Below, piece after piece: positions 33,508-42,150 of a DNA stretch of 64,000 nucleotides. The number at the start of each line of letters is the position of its first letter. Within the stretch, counting starts at the first letter, position 1. This stretch comes from Lactobacillus sp. HBUAS51381. GTDB lineage: Bacteria; Bacillota; Bacilli; Lactobacillales; Lactobacillaceae. The stretch is from contig NZ_JAAVSC010000013.1 of NCBI RefSeq assembly GCF_012641095.1, forward strand, positions 1 to 64,000, given 5' to 3'. Below the pieces are notes generated by a model, which saw nothing but the letters and a program-made list of their open reading frames with translations, made no database searches and had not been told where the DNA came from. The position numbers were made by a program, and so were the translations under genes.

Positions 33508-34824
33508 ATGGATAAGCAACAATCGCAGGTGGAATTAGCGAATAACATGACGCTACGAGAAGCCTTGCGGCATAAGGATGTCGTCCGCAACGAACTGATC
33601 GCGGGAGTTACTGGCTTTTTCGCCATCTCGTATATTATCATTGTGAACCCGTTGATTTTAAAGGATGCGGGAATTCCCACCGATTTGAGTGTCTTTGCGA
33701 CCATCTTTTCTTCGGTTATTGGGTGTTTGGTGATGGCCTTCTGGGCTAACGCGCCAATCATCTTAACACCGGGGATGGGGGTCAATGCCTTCTTTACCTA
33801 CACCATCGTGGTGAACATGGGTTTGAGTTGGCAAGAAGCCCTCGGAATTGCGGCGGTCGCCAGTTTTATTTACATGCTGATCGCCTTTACCAAGGTGTCG
33901 ACCATTCTCTCGGAGGCGATTCCCGAATCGTTAAAGAGTGGGATTACTGCGGGGATTGGGCTCTTCCTGGTGGAGATTGGCCTGGAGAAAGCCGGGCTGA
34001 TCGTCGCGGGGAAGACCTCGTCACTAGTTGTTCTGGGAGATCTAACCAAACCCACGCCGTTACTGGCCTTGTTTGGGTTAGTCCTCAGCTTGATTCTGTA
34101 CATCCGGAAGGTGAAGGGGAATTTCTTCATTGCGATTATCGCCACGAGCCTGGTCGCGTTCTTCTTTGGAATCAAGGATAGCGATACGCCCAGTGTTGAC
34201 CTGGCACGGCTAGGGCAATACCACGAGATTGTCTTCAAGAATGATTTCTCTCACTGGTTGAGTACGCCATTTATCTTGGCCGCCTTCTCGATGACCATGA
34301 TTCTGGTCTTTGAATCCATGGGACTCCTGCAAGGCTTGCTGCCCAACCAAAAGAAGTTCAAGAAGACCTTTGAGGGGAGTTCGGTGACGACCTTCCTGTC
34401 GAGCTTCTTGGGAACCAGCCCCACGGTTGCCGCGGCCGAAAGTGCTTCGGGAATCGAGACTGGCGGGCGGACCGGGATTATGGCGTTGGTCGCCGCAGTC
34501 CTGTTCGCATTGTCGCTGGTCTTCGTGCCCCTCTTGGCTTACGTGCCATCCGCGGCGATTGCGCCGGTGATTATCATTACCGGGGCGTTGATGATGGCGG
34601 CGATTGGTAACATTAAGATGGCCGATTTCTCCGAGTGGTTCCCCGCATTCTTGATTATCGTGTTGATTCCATTCACCAACAGTATTTCAACGGGTCTGGC
34701 CTTTGGCTTCGTGTGCTACCCGATTATGAAGGTCGCGCTAGGTAAGGCCAAGGACATGACCTGGCCCGTCTACCTGTTAGGCGTGCTGTTTCTGCTTGAT
34801 TTAGTATTTAGTGCCCTGCTGTAA
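33508..34824 (+). CDS. NCS2/AzgA-type purine permease
   Basis: The 439-residue protein has about 12-14 helices and NCS2/AzgA features: ELIAGVTGFFAISYIIIVNP, ILTPGMGVNAFFTYTIV, SLKSGITAGIGLFLVEIGL and GTSPTVAAAESASGIETGGRTG in the substrate region. This group imports adenine, guanine or hypoxanthine. The frame is open from 33466, but ATG 33508 follows GATAGGGA. It precedes the nucleoside hydrolase gene by 83 bp. Confidence 0.88.
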   Translation: MDKQQSQVELANNMTLREALRHKDVVRNELIAGVTGFFAISYIIIVNPLILKDAGIPTDLSVFATIFSSVIGCLVMAFWANAPIILTPGMGVNAFFTYTIVVNMGLSWQEALGIAAVASFIYMLIAFTKVSTILSEAIPESLKSGITAGIGLFLVEIGLEKAGLIVAGKTSSLVVLGDLTKPTPLLALFGLVLSLILYIRKVKGNFFIAIIATSLVAFFFGIKDSDTPSVDLARLGQYHEIVFKNDFSHWLSTPFILAAFSMTMILVFESMGLLQGLLPNQKKFKKTFEGSSVTTFLSSFLGTSPTVAAAESASGIETGGRTGIMALVAAVLFALSLVFVPLLAYVPSAAIAPVIIITGALMMAAIGNIKMADFSEWFPAFLIIVLIPFTNSISTGLAFGFVCYPIMKVALGKAKDMTWPVYLLGVLFLLDLVFSALL

Positions 34825-34907
34825 TGGCGGGGTTTCACTTAAGGGTTTAACGTAAGCGGTTACGGCCGCGATTAAAACCGAATTAATTTCATTGGGAGGA
34901 AACAAAA

Positions 34908-35822
34908 ATGACGACAAAAATTATTATGGATACGGACCCCGGAATTGATGATGCAGCTGCTTTAACCATGGCGATCAACGACCCTAGCATTGACTTGAAG
35001 TTGATCACGACGGTGGCGGGTAACGTGACGGTCGACAAGACCACGATCAACGCCCAAAAGATCGTGCGGTTCTTCAATGCCAACATCCCAGTGGCCGCCG
35101 GTGCCGAACAACCACTGTTCAAGGACTTTGAAGATGCTGCGCGGATTCACGGGGAATCCGGGATGCCAGGTTACGACTTCCCAACTGATCTGCCAAAGCC
35201 TTTGGCAAAGACGGCCGTAGAAGCCTTACACGATGAAATCATGGCCAGCGACGAACCTATTACGTTGGTTCCAACGGGTTCATACACCAACATCGCCTTA
35301 CTGTTCTCCGAATACCCAGAAGTAAAGAGTCACATCAAGCAAATCGTGGCCATGGGTGGTGCCTTAGGCAAGGGGAACATGACCAGTGCCGCCGAATTCA
35401 ACGTCTTCACCGACCCAGATGCCGCCGCAATCATGTACAAGTCCGGCGTGCCAATTGTGATGGTTGGCTTGGACATTACCATGAAGGCACTATTGACCCA
35501 CGAAAGCATCGAAGAACTGCCTAAGATTAGCGAAACGGGTAAGATGCTGCATGACATCATCGTCAACGATGGTGACAACAGTGACAAGGGTATTGCCATG
35601 CATGACGTGAACACCATCTTCTACCTGCTTCACCCAGAAGCTATCACCACGGAAGACATGTGGATCGACGTGCAAACAGACGGCCCAGCTATTGGTGAAA
35701 CGGTCGGTGATATTCGTGGCGCTTACCACGATGGCAAGACCAACGCTAAGGTTTCCGTTGACATCGACGCGGTCGAATTCAACAAGTGGTTCCTTGAAGA
35801 AGTTCGGGCAATTAAGGACTAA
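34908..35822 (+). CDS. rihC: Ribonucleoside hydrolase
   Basis: The 304-residue protein has the nucleoside hydrolase calcium site DTDPGIDDA near the N-terminus, VAGNVTVDKTTINA, PTGSYTNIALLF, MGGALGKGNMTSAAEFNVFTDP and a catalytic-region His in MHDVN. It splits ribonucleosides into base and ribose in the cytoplasm; the length and motifs fit RihC. ATG follows GGGAGGA. It complements the CNT importer and purine permease to form a nucleoside salvage group. Confidence 0.88.
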   Translation: MTTKIIMDTDPGIDDAAALTMAINDPSIDLKLITTVAGNVTVDKTTINAQKIVRFFNANIPVAAGAEQPLFKDFEDAARIHGESGMPGYDFPTDLPKPLAKTAVEALHDEIMASDEPITLVPTGSYTNIALLFSEYPEVKSHIKQIVAMGGALGKGNMTSAAEFNVFTDPDAAAIMYKSGVPIVMVGLDITMKALLTHESIEELPKISETGKMLHDIIVNDGDNSDKGIAMHDVNTIFYLLHPEAITTEDMWIDVQTDGPAIGETVGDIRGAYHDGKTNAKVSVDIDAVEFNKWFLEEVRAIKD

Positions 35823-35849
35823 TTCAGCCAAATAAAAGTGTCACAGTGA

Positions 35850-35894
35850 TCCCGGTTCGGCCAACGTCAAAGTTGTCTGGACCGGGATTTTTGG
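35850..35894 (+). terminator. Terminator of the rihC gene
   Basis: ATCCCGGTTCGGCCAAC / GTTGTCTGGACCGGGAT stem followed by TTTTTG. Confidence 0.85.
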
Positions 35895-36034
35895 CGATGA
35901 TAAGGCGGCCAGCTCCTCGCAAGCTGACGGCCACAAACGACTCAGAACTTTTACAAAAACAAGAGAATTTCCATACAGAAACGATACATCCGCTTGCTAT
36001 CATGGGGTTAACTCAAGGGGAAGAGGATGATCAT

Positions 36035-36127
36035 ATGTCCACAACAGACATCGAGACGTTGATCATACTGATTGTGACTTGGTTGCCGATGTTATGGATT
36101 TCTCGACCGGCCAAACATCATAGCTAG
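36035..36127 (+). CDS. 30-residue membrane peptide, possible type I toxin-like
   Basis: The peptide MSTTDIETLIILIVTWLPML ends with a basic tail (SRPAKHHS). It has one predicted membrane helix and a charged C-terminus, the layout of Fst/Ldr-type small toxins. It has its own AGAGGA ribosome site 7 nt before the ATG, a possible TATCAT -10 box about 35 bp upstream and a terminator 30 bp downstream. No antisense RNA could be identified. An open frame upstream (from 35846) has no ribosome site. Confidence 0.5.
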   Translation: MSTTDIETLIILIVTWLPMLWISRPAKHHS

Positions 36128-36156
36128 TCCGCGAGTGTGTTCGCGAACTGAGTGGA

Positions 36157-36194
36157 AGGGCGTAGTGAATGTGTGAAGTTCACTGCGTCCTTTA
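36157..36194 (+). terminator. Terminator after the 30-residue peptide gene
   Basis: GGGCGTAGTGAA / TTCACTGCGTCC stem with a 9-nt loop and TTT. Confidence 0.7.
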
Positions 36195-36276
36195 AGCGTG
36201 CCAACAATCATTTCGCGGACAATTGGTTCAGCAATTGCGTTAGATTGCTCACTATTTGCGAAAACTTTACATGATG

Positions 36277-36370
36277 TTGACAGGGATCATACCGATTATT
36301 TACATTAATTCGCTATGCTGAGAGTAACTTAGCGAACGTTTCGATCGCCGACACGGGGTATGTCGGCGGT
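36277..36370 (+). promoter_or_regulatory. Promoter and leader of the phosphoesterase-like gene
   Basis: TTGACA (36277-36282), 18-bp spacer, TACATT (36301-36306). The leader has hairpins TTCGCT/AGCGAA (about 36310-36336) and CGCCGACA/TGTCGGCG (36348-36369), the latter 30 bp before GGGGGGGAG. Confidence 0.6.
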
Positions 36371-36409
36371 AGATTTTCAGTCTTTATTTCGGGGGGGAGA
36401 AACGGGGCC

Positions 36410-37291
36410 ATGAATAAATTTACCATCGTACACTTATCGGATCCGCAACTCACAGCGGCCGCCGTCGAACCACAGCATCATCAACAGGTCCTACCAATTG
36501 TGAAGCTTCAGCGGATTTTTGACGACGTACTCGCCCATCAGATTCAGCCGGACCTCATCGTGATCAGCGGTGATCTGGTGCAGGACGGGACCGGACAGGA
36601 TTACGCGCAGTTACGCACGTACCTAACGGCGCAGTCCGAGCGCTTGCAAGCGCCCATTCAGGTGATCCTCGGTGATCAGGACGACCGTGAAGCCTTTAAT
36701 GCCGGCTATTTAGCGCAGACACATCAGCCGTATTACGCCTACAAGCAGATATATCAGAATATGGATTTTTACTTTCTCGATTCCAAATGGGAAGCCACTA
36801 AAGAAGCCGGTTGGCTGGATCGCGAACAGTTGGACTGGTTGAATAAGAACCTACACATTGCACCGCGGCGCCGGGCCTTTATCTTCCTGCATCACCCACT
36901 GGATGCGCCAGCGCTACGTGCCATGCGGTATGCCCTGCTACAGAACAATCGGGAATTACTGGCCATTCTGCACGGGCACAATATCGGGGGCATCTTTACC
37001 GGCCATTTACACTTTGGCGCGAGTTACCTGGTCGATAACACGATTCCCGTGACGGTTGTTGGCTCGGCGGCAACCTACATTAACTGTCAGGACCCGCATT
37101 ACCATGAAGTCTATGATGCGATTAACTACAACGTCATCACGATTCAACGGGGGATGGCGAGTGTCACCAACCATCCGCTATACTTAGGGCAGCAGATTAT
37201 CGACACGATTACCGTCAGCAATACCGGGTTTGCCAAACACCGTCCGCGGTTGATGGGCCCGCGACGTCCGGTTAACGAGCCGTTCATGTGA
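36410..37291 (+). CDS. Calcineurin-like phosphoesterase with altered metal site
   Basis: The 293-residue protein has the CpdA/YfcE-type order: VHLSDPQL (10-13), ISGDLVQDG, LGDQDD (87-92), HHP (161-163), HGHN (188-191) and GHLH (198-201). In active enzymes the first motif is DxH and the third is GNHD/E; here they read DPQ (Gln13) and GDQD (Asp89, Gln90). Two metal or catalytic ligands are therefore changed, so cAMP phosphodiesterase activity is doubtful. ATG follows GGGGGGGAG. A promoter and leader hairpins precede it. Confidence 0.75.
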   Translation: MNKFTIVHLSDPQLTAAAVEPQHHQQVLPIVKLQRIFDDVLAHQIQPDLIVISGDLVQDGTGQDYAQLRTYLTAQSERLQAPIQVILGDQDDREAFNAGYLAQTHQPYYAYKQIYQNMDFYFLDSKWEATKEAGWLDREQLDWLNKNLHIAPRRRAFIFLHHPLDAPALRAMRYALLQNNRELLAILHGHNIGGIFTGHLHFGASYLVDNTIPVTVVGSAATYINCQDPHYHEVYDAINYNVITIQRGMASVTNHPLYLGQQIIDTITVSNTGFAKHRPRLMGPRRPVNEPFM

Positions 37292-37337
37292 GCGCCAGGG
37301 TAGCCTTTTTAATGACAACGTCACCCCCAAGCTTTTT

Positions 37338-37382
37338 GGAAGGGAGGATTCCTAGCGTAGCGCCGGGAGTCCTCCCTTTGAT
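37338..37382 (+). terminator. Terminator of the phosphoesterase-like gene
   Basis: AAGGGAGGA (37340-37348) pairs with TCCTCCCTT (37370-37378), then TTTGATT. Confidence 0.75.
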
Positions 37383-37400
37383 TATTTTCCCAGTGATAGG

Positions 37401-37547
37401 CGTTTCATGTGAACCGAATTTTCGGTATAATAGGAAACGACGTGATTGCGAACTGACCACACCTGGTCTGATTTGGCTGGGTCGTCGGTTGCGTTTCGCA
37501 GATAAGTAAGGTAAAGTATAATCAAACGTGAAACAATTGTGTTTCAC
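37401..37547 (+). other. parS-like sequences upstream of rsmG-noc-parAB
   Basis: CGTTTCATGTGAACCG (37401-37416) matches 12 of 16 bases of the parS consensus TGTTTCACGTGAAACA. GTGAAACA-attg-TGTTTCAC (37528-37547) is a perfect inverted repeat made of the two parS half-sites in reversed order. Either could bind ParB or Noc, or be an operator. A TATAAT-like box lies near 37425. Confidence 0.4.
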
Positions 37548-37570
37548 AGAAGTTAACTGGGAGAGAGTGT

Positions 37571-38299
37571 ATGAATCCAGAAGAGTTTCGTGCCGCGCTA
37601 GCCACGCAAGGCATTACGTTAACCGCAACACAGGAACAGCAATTTGCAACGTATTTTGCGTTCTTAGTTGCGACCAATGAACACGTCAATTTAACGACGA
37701 TTACGGCGGAGCCAGATGTCTATTTGAAACATTTTTACGACTCACTGACCCCTGCTTTTTATGTGCCCGCATTGCGAACGGAACCCCTGACGGTTTGTGA
37801 CGTTGGTGCCGGTGCCGGGTTTCCATCCCTGCCGCTTAAGATCCTGTTTCCCCAGCTTCAGATTAGCATCGTCGATTCGTTGAACAAGCGGATCACGTTC
37901 TTAAACGAACTGGCGGCTAAGCTCGATCTGACCGGCGTGGCCTTTCACCATGCCCGCGCTGAAGAATTCGGTGGCAAGCGCGCCGCCAACCGTGAGGGCT
38001 ATGACTTGGTACTCGCCCGAGCAGTTGCGCGGATGTCCGTGCTCAGCGAACTCTGCTTGCCTTTGGTAAAGGTCGGCGGCCAGTTTGTGGCGTTAAAGGC
38101 AGCGGCCACCGCCGATGAACTAGCGGTGAGCCAAACGGCCATCACGACGCTGGGCGGTCAACTCAGCGCCGATCATGCGTTTGAATTGCCCGTTAGCCAT
38201 GACCAACGCCACATCGTGGTCATCGACAAGGTTAAGCACACACCTAAGCGTTACCCCCGTAAAGCGGGAACGCCGAACAAAGAACCGTTAGAAGATTAA
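37571..38299 (+). CDS. rsmG: 16S rRNA (guanine527-N7)-methyltransferase
   Basis: The 242-residue protein has the RsmG/GidB signature: [21 protein letters not shown], the SAM-binding [20 protein letters not shown], and [13 protein letters not shown]. It methylates 16S rRNA at G527 in the ribosome decoding region. ATG follows GGGAGAG. Position next to noc and parAB is the classical Firmicutes order. Confidence 0.93.
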   Translation: MNPEEFRAALATQGITLTATQEQQFATYFAFLVATNEHVNLTTITAEPDVYLKHFYDSLTPAFYVPALRTEPLTVCDVGAGAGFPSLPLKILFPQLQISIVDSLNKRITFLNELAAKLDLTGVAFHHARAEEFGGKRAANREGYDLVLARAVARMSVLSELCLPLVKVGGQFVALKAAATADELAVSQTAITTLGGQLSADHAFELPVSHDQRHIVVIDKVKHTPKRYPRKAGTPNKEPLED

Positions 38300-38318
38300 T
38301 GGGATGGGGGTAAGATAA

Positions 38319-39149
38319 TTGCCATTTTCATTATTTGGAAATAATCGGGAAAAGGCGACACAGCCGACACATCCCGTGAAACAAAACGTGGTGATGATTC
38401 CGGTTGACCAGATCATTCCCAACCGGTTCCAACCGCGCCAACGGTTTGATCCCACGGCCATCACCGAGCTGGCCCAGACGATTGAAGAACATGGCTTGCT
38501 CCAACCAATCGTGTTACGTCAGTACGAGCCCGACCATTACGAGATTATTGCTGGCGAACGGCGCTTTCGGGCGGTGAACAGTCTGAAATGGACCGAGGTG
38601 CCCGCCATCGTTGAAGAGATGAGCGATGACGAGACGGCGTCCATGGCGCTGATTGAAAACCTCCAACGTGAGGAACTTTCCGCGATCGAAGAGGCCCACG
38701 CTTATCAACAATTGATGACGCTCAACCACATGACCCAGGCCCAGTTGGCCGAAGGTATTGGTAAGAGTCAGGGCTTTGTGGCCAACAAGCTACGGCTTCT
38801 GAAGTTAGCCGAACCCGTGCGCAACGCCATTTTGAACCGGCAGATCACCGAACGTCACGGCCGCGCCTTGCTTGCGTTACCGGTCGACGATCAACCGGCC
38901 ATGTTACAGCGGATCGCTGACGGTCAACTGACCGTCAAGGAGACTGAGGCCTTGATTGCCAAGCAAAAGCAGCCCAAACGGCGGCGTAAGGTAACCAAGC
39001 ACGGCGTTTCCGGCGATACGCGGGTAGCCGTGAACACGATTCGCCAATCGGTGAAGATGGTCACGGACGCGGGCATGTCGTTGACGACTAAGGAAGAAGA
39101 AACTGCAGACAGTTACCGGATCATTATTGACATTCCCAAAGAAAGCTAG
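38319..39149 (+). CDS. noc: Nucleoid occlusion protein Noc (ParB family)
   Basis: The 276-residue protein has an N-terminal membrane-targeting stretch (PFSLFGNN), the ParB N-terminal CTPase domain (PNRFQPRQRFD, HGLLQPIVLR, IIAGERRFRA, ALIENLQREELS) and the HTH TQAQLAEGIGKSQGFVANKLRLL. The amphipathic N-terminus and its own gene next to rsmG distinguish Noc from Spo0J. It blocks division over the nucleoid. TTG at 38319 is the start, after GGGGGTAAGA. It is 20 bp behind rsmG. Confidence 0.9.
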   Translation: MPFSLFGNNREKATQPTHPVKQNVVMIPVDQIIPNRFQPRQRFDPTAITELAQTIEEHGLLQPIVLRQYEPDHYEIIAGERRFRAVNSLKWTEVPAIVEEMSDDETASMALIENLQREELSAIEEAHAYQQLMTLNHMTQAQLAEGIGKSQGFVANKLRLLKLAEPVRNAILNRQITERHGRALLALPVDDQPAMLQRIADGQLTVKETEALIAKQKQPKRRRKVTKHGVSGDTRVAVNTIRQSVKMVTDAGMSLTTKEEETADSYRIIIDIPKES

Positions 39150-39163
39150 AGGTGGAACGACAT

Positions 39164-39931
39164 ATGGGCTATATCATCGCATTAGCCAATCAAAAAGGTG
39201 GCGTGGGTAAGACCACGACCGGGGTTAACCTGGGGGCGGCATTGGCCTCCGCTGGCCAGAAGGTCTTGTTGGTCGATACCGATGCCCAAGGCAACGCGAC
39301 CAGCGGCGTGGGCATTCAAAAGGCCGCCATTGAACGCGAAGTTTACGACGTCTTGGTCAACGAGACGCCGATTAACGACGCGATTTTGCATACGGAACAT
39401 CCGGGGTTGGATATCGTGCCCGCAACCATCCAGCTTTCTGGTGCTGAGATCGAGCTCACACCCATGATGGCGCGGGAGACGCGGTTAAAGGACGCCTTGG
39501 ATGAGATTCGCGATCAGTACGATTATATTTTAATCGACTGTCCGCCTTCGCTGGGACTGTTGACCATCAACGCCTTTACGGCGGCCAACTCCATTCTGAT
39601 TCCGGTGCAGAGCGAGTACTATGCGCTAGAAGGCCTGACCCAGCTGTTGAACACGGTGAAGCTGGTTCAGAAGCACTTCAACCGTGAACTGAAGATTGAA
39701 GGCGTGCTGTTGACCCTGTACGATGCCCGGACCAATCTGGGAAAGCAGGTCAACGAAGAAGTGAAGAAATATTTCCAAAACAAGGTCTACGCCACGATCA
39801 TTCCGCGGAATGTGCAGTTGGCGGAAGCACCTAGTCACGGGATGCCGATTATTGATTACGCACCCAAATCCAAGGGTGCTGAGGTGTACACTGAACTCGC
39901 AAAGGAAGTGCTAGCTGCCCATGGCAAGTAA
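39164..39931 (+). CDS. parA: Chromosome partitioning ATPase ParA/Soj
   Basis: The 255-residue protein has the ParA Walker A NQKGGVGKTTTGVNLGAAL, DTDAQGNATSG, ILIDCPPSLGLLTINA and a C-terminal SHGMPIIDYAPKSKGA. It drives chromosome segregation with ParB-parS and controls DnaA in relatives. A GTG at 39152 is in frame, but ATG 39164 lies 8 nt after GAGGTGG. It overlaps parB by 11 nt. Confidence 0.93.
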   Translation: MGYIIALANQKGGVGKTTTGVNLGAALASAGQKVLLVDTDAQGNATSGVGIQKAAIEREVYDVLVNETPINDAILHTEHPGLDIVPATIQLSGAEIELTPMMARETRLKDALDEIRDQYDYILIDCPPSLGLLTINAFTAANSILIPVQSEYYALEGLTQLLNTVKLVQKHFNRELKIEGVLLTLYDARTNLGKQVNEEVKKYFQNKVYATIIPRNVQLAEAPSHGMPIIDYAPKSKGAEVYTELAKEVLAAHGK

Positions 39932-40805
39932 GAAAGAGAAAAGTTTAGGACGCGGGATTGACGCGCTGTTTGCCGAGAACGGCGTGGATGCTGGGGAAGA
40001 AACGGTCGTTGACTTGACGTTGGCCGACATTCGCCCCAACCCGTACCAACCACGGCAGAAGTTCGATCACAAGGGATTAAACGACTTAGCGGCTTCCATC
40101 GAAAAGACGGGGGTCTTCCAGCCGATTATTGTGCGTCAACCGGACAAGCGGGCCAACCGTTACGAGATTCTTGCGGGCGAGCGGCGTTTCCGGGCTTCCA
40201 AATTAGCTGGTAAGGAGACGATTCCCGCGATTGTTAGAGACGTTACTGAAGAACAGATGATGGAGATTGCCGTGTTGGAGAATCTCCAACGCGAAGATCT
40301 GACGCCCCTTGAAGAGGCCGAGGCCTACGACACGTTGATGACTAAGCTCACCCTGACGCAGGCGCAGGTCTCCGAACGTTTAGGCAAGAGTCGGCCGTAC
40401 ATCGCCAATTACTTGCGGCTATTGGGCCTACCCAAGGCCGTCAAAGACATGCTCCAAAAAAACGAGCTGTCGATGGGCCAAGCGCGGACGTTACTGTCCC
40501 TAAAGGATAAGACCAAGTTGGTGGCTTTAGCCAAGAAGGCCGTGGCGGATGGCATGACCGTTCGTGCGTTGGAGGCCGAGGTCAGCAAGCTCAACGGCGC
40601 GGCGAAAAAACTCGCCAAGAAGCCGGCCAAGAAGAAGTCGCCGTTCCTACGTTCGACGGAGAACCAGCTCCAAGAACGCTTTGGCACGCAGGTTTCCATC
40701 AACGAGGGCAATGGCGACGATCATCAGGGTCGGATTGAAATTGAATACCTCTCCAATGACGATTTGAACCGCATCTTGGATCTGTTGAACATTCACACGG
40801 ATTAA
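39921..40805 (+). CDS. parB: Chromosome partitioning protein ParB/Spo0J
   Basis: The 294-residue protein has the ParB core: LGRGIDALF, RPNPYQPRQKFD, ILAGERRFRASKLAG, AVLENLQREDLTPLEEA, the HTH LTQAQVSERLGKSRPYIANYLRLL, and a C-terminal dimerisation part. It binds parS and spreads on DNA. The start overlaps parA, with AAAGGAAG upstream. Confidence 0.93.
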   Translation: MASKKEKSLGRGIDALFAENGVDAGEETVVDLTLADIRPNPYQPRQKFDHKGLNDLAASIEKTGVFQPIIVRQPDKRANRYEILAGERRFRASKLAGKETIPAIVRDVTEEQMMEIAVLENLQREDLTPLEEAEAYDTLMTKLTLTQAQVSERLGKSRPYIANYLRLLGLPKAVKDMLQKNELSMGQARTLLSLKDKTKLVALAKKAVADGMTVRALEAEVSKLNGAAKKLAKKPAKKKSPFLRSTENQLQERFGTQVSINEGNGDDHQGRIEIEYLSNDDLNRILDLLNIHTD

Positions 40806-40821
40806 GCAGGGAGGCCAAAGC

Positions 40822-41028
40822 ATGTACGATTTAGGCGATTTGGTGGAAATGAAGAAGCCCCATCCTTGTGGTGCGAACCGCTGGGAGATTACCCGGATGG
40901 GCGCCGATATTAAGATCAAGTGTACGAATTGTGGCCACGTGGTGATGTTATCACGGCGCGAGTTTGAAAAGAAATTAAAAAAGGTATTGGTTCGTAAGGC
41001 CGACACCGATAACGGAAAGAGTGAATAA
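40822..41028 (+). CDS. DUF951 family protein
   Basis: The 68-residue protein has the DUF951 features: LVEMKKPHPCGANRWEI, the CTNCGHVVMLSRREFEKKLKKVL end and four cysteines suited to bind a metal. It sits between parB and ychF, its usual place in Firmicutes. Role unknown. Confidence 0.88.
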   Translation: MYDLGDLVEMKKPHPCGANRWEITRMGADIKIKCTNCGHVVMLSRREFEKKLKKVLVRKADTDNGKSE

Positions 41029-41033
41029 TTGCT

Positions 41034-42134
41034 ATGTCATTAACTGCAGGGATCGTTGGCCTGCCGAACGTCGGGAAGTCAACTTTATTTAACGCGATTA
41101 CCAAGGCGGGCGCTGAAATGGCGAACTACCCGTTTGCTACGATCGACCCAAACGTGGGGATGGTGGAAGTTCCAGATAGCCGTCTCGACCGGATTCAGGC
41201 CTTAATTCCAGCCAAGAAGGTCGTGCCAACTACGTTTGAATTCACGGATATTGCCGGGATCGTCAAGGGTGCCAGCAAGGGTGAAGGTCTGGGGAACAAG
41301 TTCCTGGAAAACATTCGTCAGGTTGACGCCATTGTCCACGTGGTACGGGCATTTGACGATGACAACATCACCCACGTGTCCGGGAAGATCGATCCGATCG
41401 ATGATATTGAAACGATTAACTTGGAACTGGGTCTGTCCGACCTGGAAGCCGTCAACAAGCGACTCGCCAAGGTGGAACGGGCGGCCAAGGGAAGCGACAA
41501 GGAAGCCAAGGCCGAGTTGGCCGTTTTAACCAAGATTAAGCCCGTCCTCGAAGACGGGGGTGCCGTGCGGACCATCGACTTTGACGAAGACGAGACCAAG
41601 ATTGTGAAGGGTCTCTTCCTCTTGACCTCTAAGCCAGTGCTGTACGTGGCTAACATCGCCGAAGACGACATGGCCGATCCCGAAAGCTCCAAGTACTTCA
41701 AGAGCATTCAGGACTACGCGGCCAAGGAAGGCGCCGAAGCCATTGCCGTGGCTGCCGAAGCCGAAGAAGAGATTGCCGAGTTGGATGACGACGAGAAGCA
41801 AGACTTCTTGGAAGCTGAAGGCGTCGAGGAACCTGGGTTAAACCGGTTAATTCGGGCCTCATACCACCTCTTAGGTCTGCAAACGTTCTTCACGGCTGGT
41901 GGTAAGGAAACCCGTGCTTGGACGTTTAAGACGGGCACTAAGGCCCCTCAAGCGGCCGGAATCATTCACTCCGACTTCGAACGTGGGTTTATCCGCGCCG
42001 AAGTCATGGCGTTCGATGATCTGGACAAGTACGAATCCGAAGCGGCCGTTAAGGAAGCCGGCAAGCTGCGGGTTGAAGGTAAAGACTACGTGATGGAAGA
42101 CGGCGACATCGTCGAATTCCGGTTCAACGTTTAG
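41034..42134 (+). CDS. ychF: Ribosome-binding ATPase YchF (Obg family)
   Basis: The 366-residue protein has G1 GLPNVGKST (residues 8-16), G3 FTDIAGIVKGASKGEGLGNKF, a coiled-coil helical insert and the C-terminal TGS domain (TFKTGTKAPQAAGIIHSDFE, GKDYVMEDGDIVEFRFNV). YchF prefers ATP and binds the ribosome. It follows DUF951 by 5 bp. Confidence 0.95.
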   Translation: MSLTAGIVGLPNVGKSTLFNAITKAGAEMANYPFATIDPNVGMVEVPDSRLDRIQALIPAKKVVPTTFEFTDIAGIVKGASKGEGLGNKFLENIRQVDAIVHVVRAFDDDNITHVSGKIDPIDDIETINLELGLSDLEAVNKRLAKVERAAKGSDKEAKAELAVLTKIKPVLEDGGAVRTIDFDEDETKIVKGLFLLTSKPVLYVANIAEDDMADPESSKYFKSIQDYAAKEGAEAIAVAAEAEEEIAELDDDEKQDFLEAEGVEEPGLNRLIRASYHLLGLQTFFTAGGKETRAWTFKTGTKAPQAAGIIHSDFERGFIRAEVMAFDDLDKYESEAAVKEAGKLRVEGKDYVMEDGDIVEFRFNV

Positions 42135-42150
42135 AAGGGAACAGAAGTAG

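Noticed and set aside
39152-39163. GTG start for parA
   Set aside because: It falls inside the Shine-Dalgarno sequence of the ATG at 39164.
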